DNA of 50,631 bases, from positions 1 to 50,631 of the forward strand of contig WOZK01000013.1 in the NCBI GenBank assembly GCA_011620275.1, given 5' to 3'. The position numbers were made by a program, and so were the translations under genes. Shown here piece after piece: positions 50,603-50,631 of this stretch. The stretch is from Candidatus Omnitrophota bacterium. Its GTDB lineage: Bacteria; Omnitrophota; Gorgyraeia; Gygaellales; Profunditerraquicolaceae. The notes beneath the pieces are model-generated. The model saw only the letters and a list, made by a program, of their open reading frames with translations, searched no databases and was not told the origin of the DNA. Position 1 is the first letter of the stretch; every line of letters starts with the position of its first letter.

Positions 50603-50631
50603 GCCTTGAGCGGAGCGAAAGGTCGCAAGGA

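Overview
The window is 50.6 kb of densely packed bacterial chromosome with every convincing gene on the + strand. It suggests a diderm bacterium: a type IV pilus secretin, ExbB/ExbD/TonB-like proteins and meso-diaminopimelate synthesis. The LL-diaminopimelate aminotransferase route (DapL), the many pilin genes, the radical SAM/SPASM genes and the repeat-rich intergenic gaps would fit a member of the PVC/Omnitrophota lineage. That placement is inference from gene content, not something the sequence proves.

Layout. (1) 1-617: a 40-bp-period tandem repeat at the left edge, rpsI and its terminator. (2) 682-9025: an arginine operon, argC-argJ-argB-argD-argF-argG-argH, with structured repeats in three of its junctions. 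(3) 9047-16695: lysine/diaminopimelate genes lysA-(secreted unknown)-dapF-dapA-dapB-dapL, then folK, panC and nadX. (4) 16701-20185: a repeat, a small basic duplicated-motif protein with a histone-H1-like tail, and uvrA. (5) 20211-24686: a TPR protein, ExbB-like, ExbD-like, TonB-like and membrane zinc-ribbon genes, tightly coupled. (6) 24683-36595: a type IV pilus locus with a winged-helix gene, a PilX-like gene, an excisionase-type HTH gene, a pilM-pilN fusion, pilO, pilP-like, pilQ, pilB, pilC and six prepilin-like genes; two of these are almost identical. (7) 36677-36749: tRNA-Ala(CGC). (8) 37287-44569: rsmE, mtaB, cvpA, a NIF3-family gene, dnaG and rpoD, a macromolecular-synthesis type operon. 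(9) 44703-50496: a run of radical SAM genes carrying five radical SAM domains, one gene split by a frameshift at a T7 run.

How the genes work together. Regions 2 and 3 make arginine and meso-DAP/lysine from glutamate and aspartate; NadX and PanC supply NAD and pantothenate precursors from aspartate and beta-alanine. Region 5 encodes an envelope energy-transduction module beside a large TPR protein. In region 6, PilM/N/O/P would align the PilQ secretin with the PilB/PilC motor platform that assembles the pilins; PilD and PilT are not in the window. Region 9 has no recognised substrate gene inside the window and is the best candidate for an undescribed system.

Most notable: the split radical SAM gene at a canonical -1 slippery heptamer; the ExbD-like protein with Asn where the essential Asp normally lies; the two pilin copies sharing a 261-bp identical tract (gene conversion) with a consensus promoter between them; and a modular repeat family whose 5' end supplies stop codons of several genes and whose 3' end abuts start codons. 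Nine ORF-track starts were moved downstream (argC, argJ, panC, uvrA, the TPR gene, three prepilin genes, dnaG).
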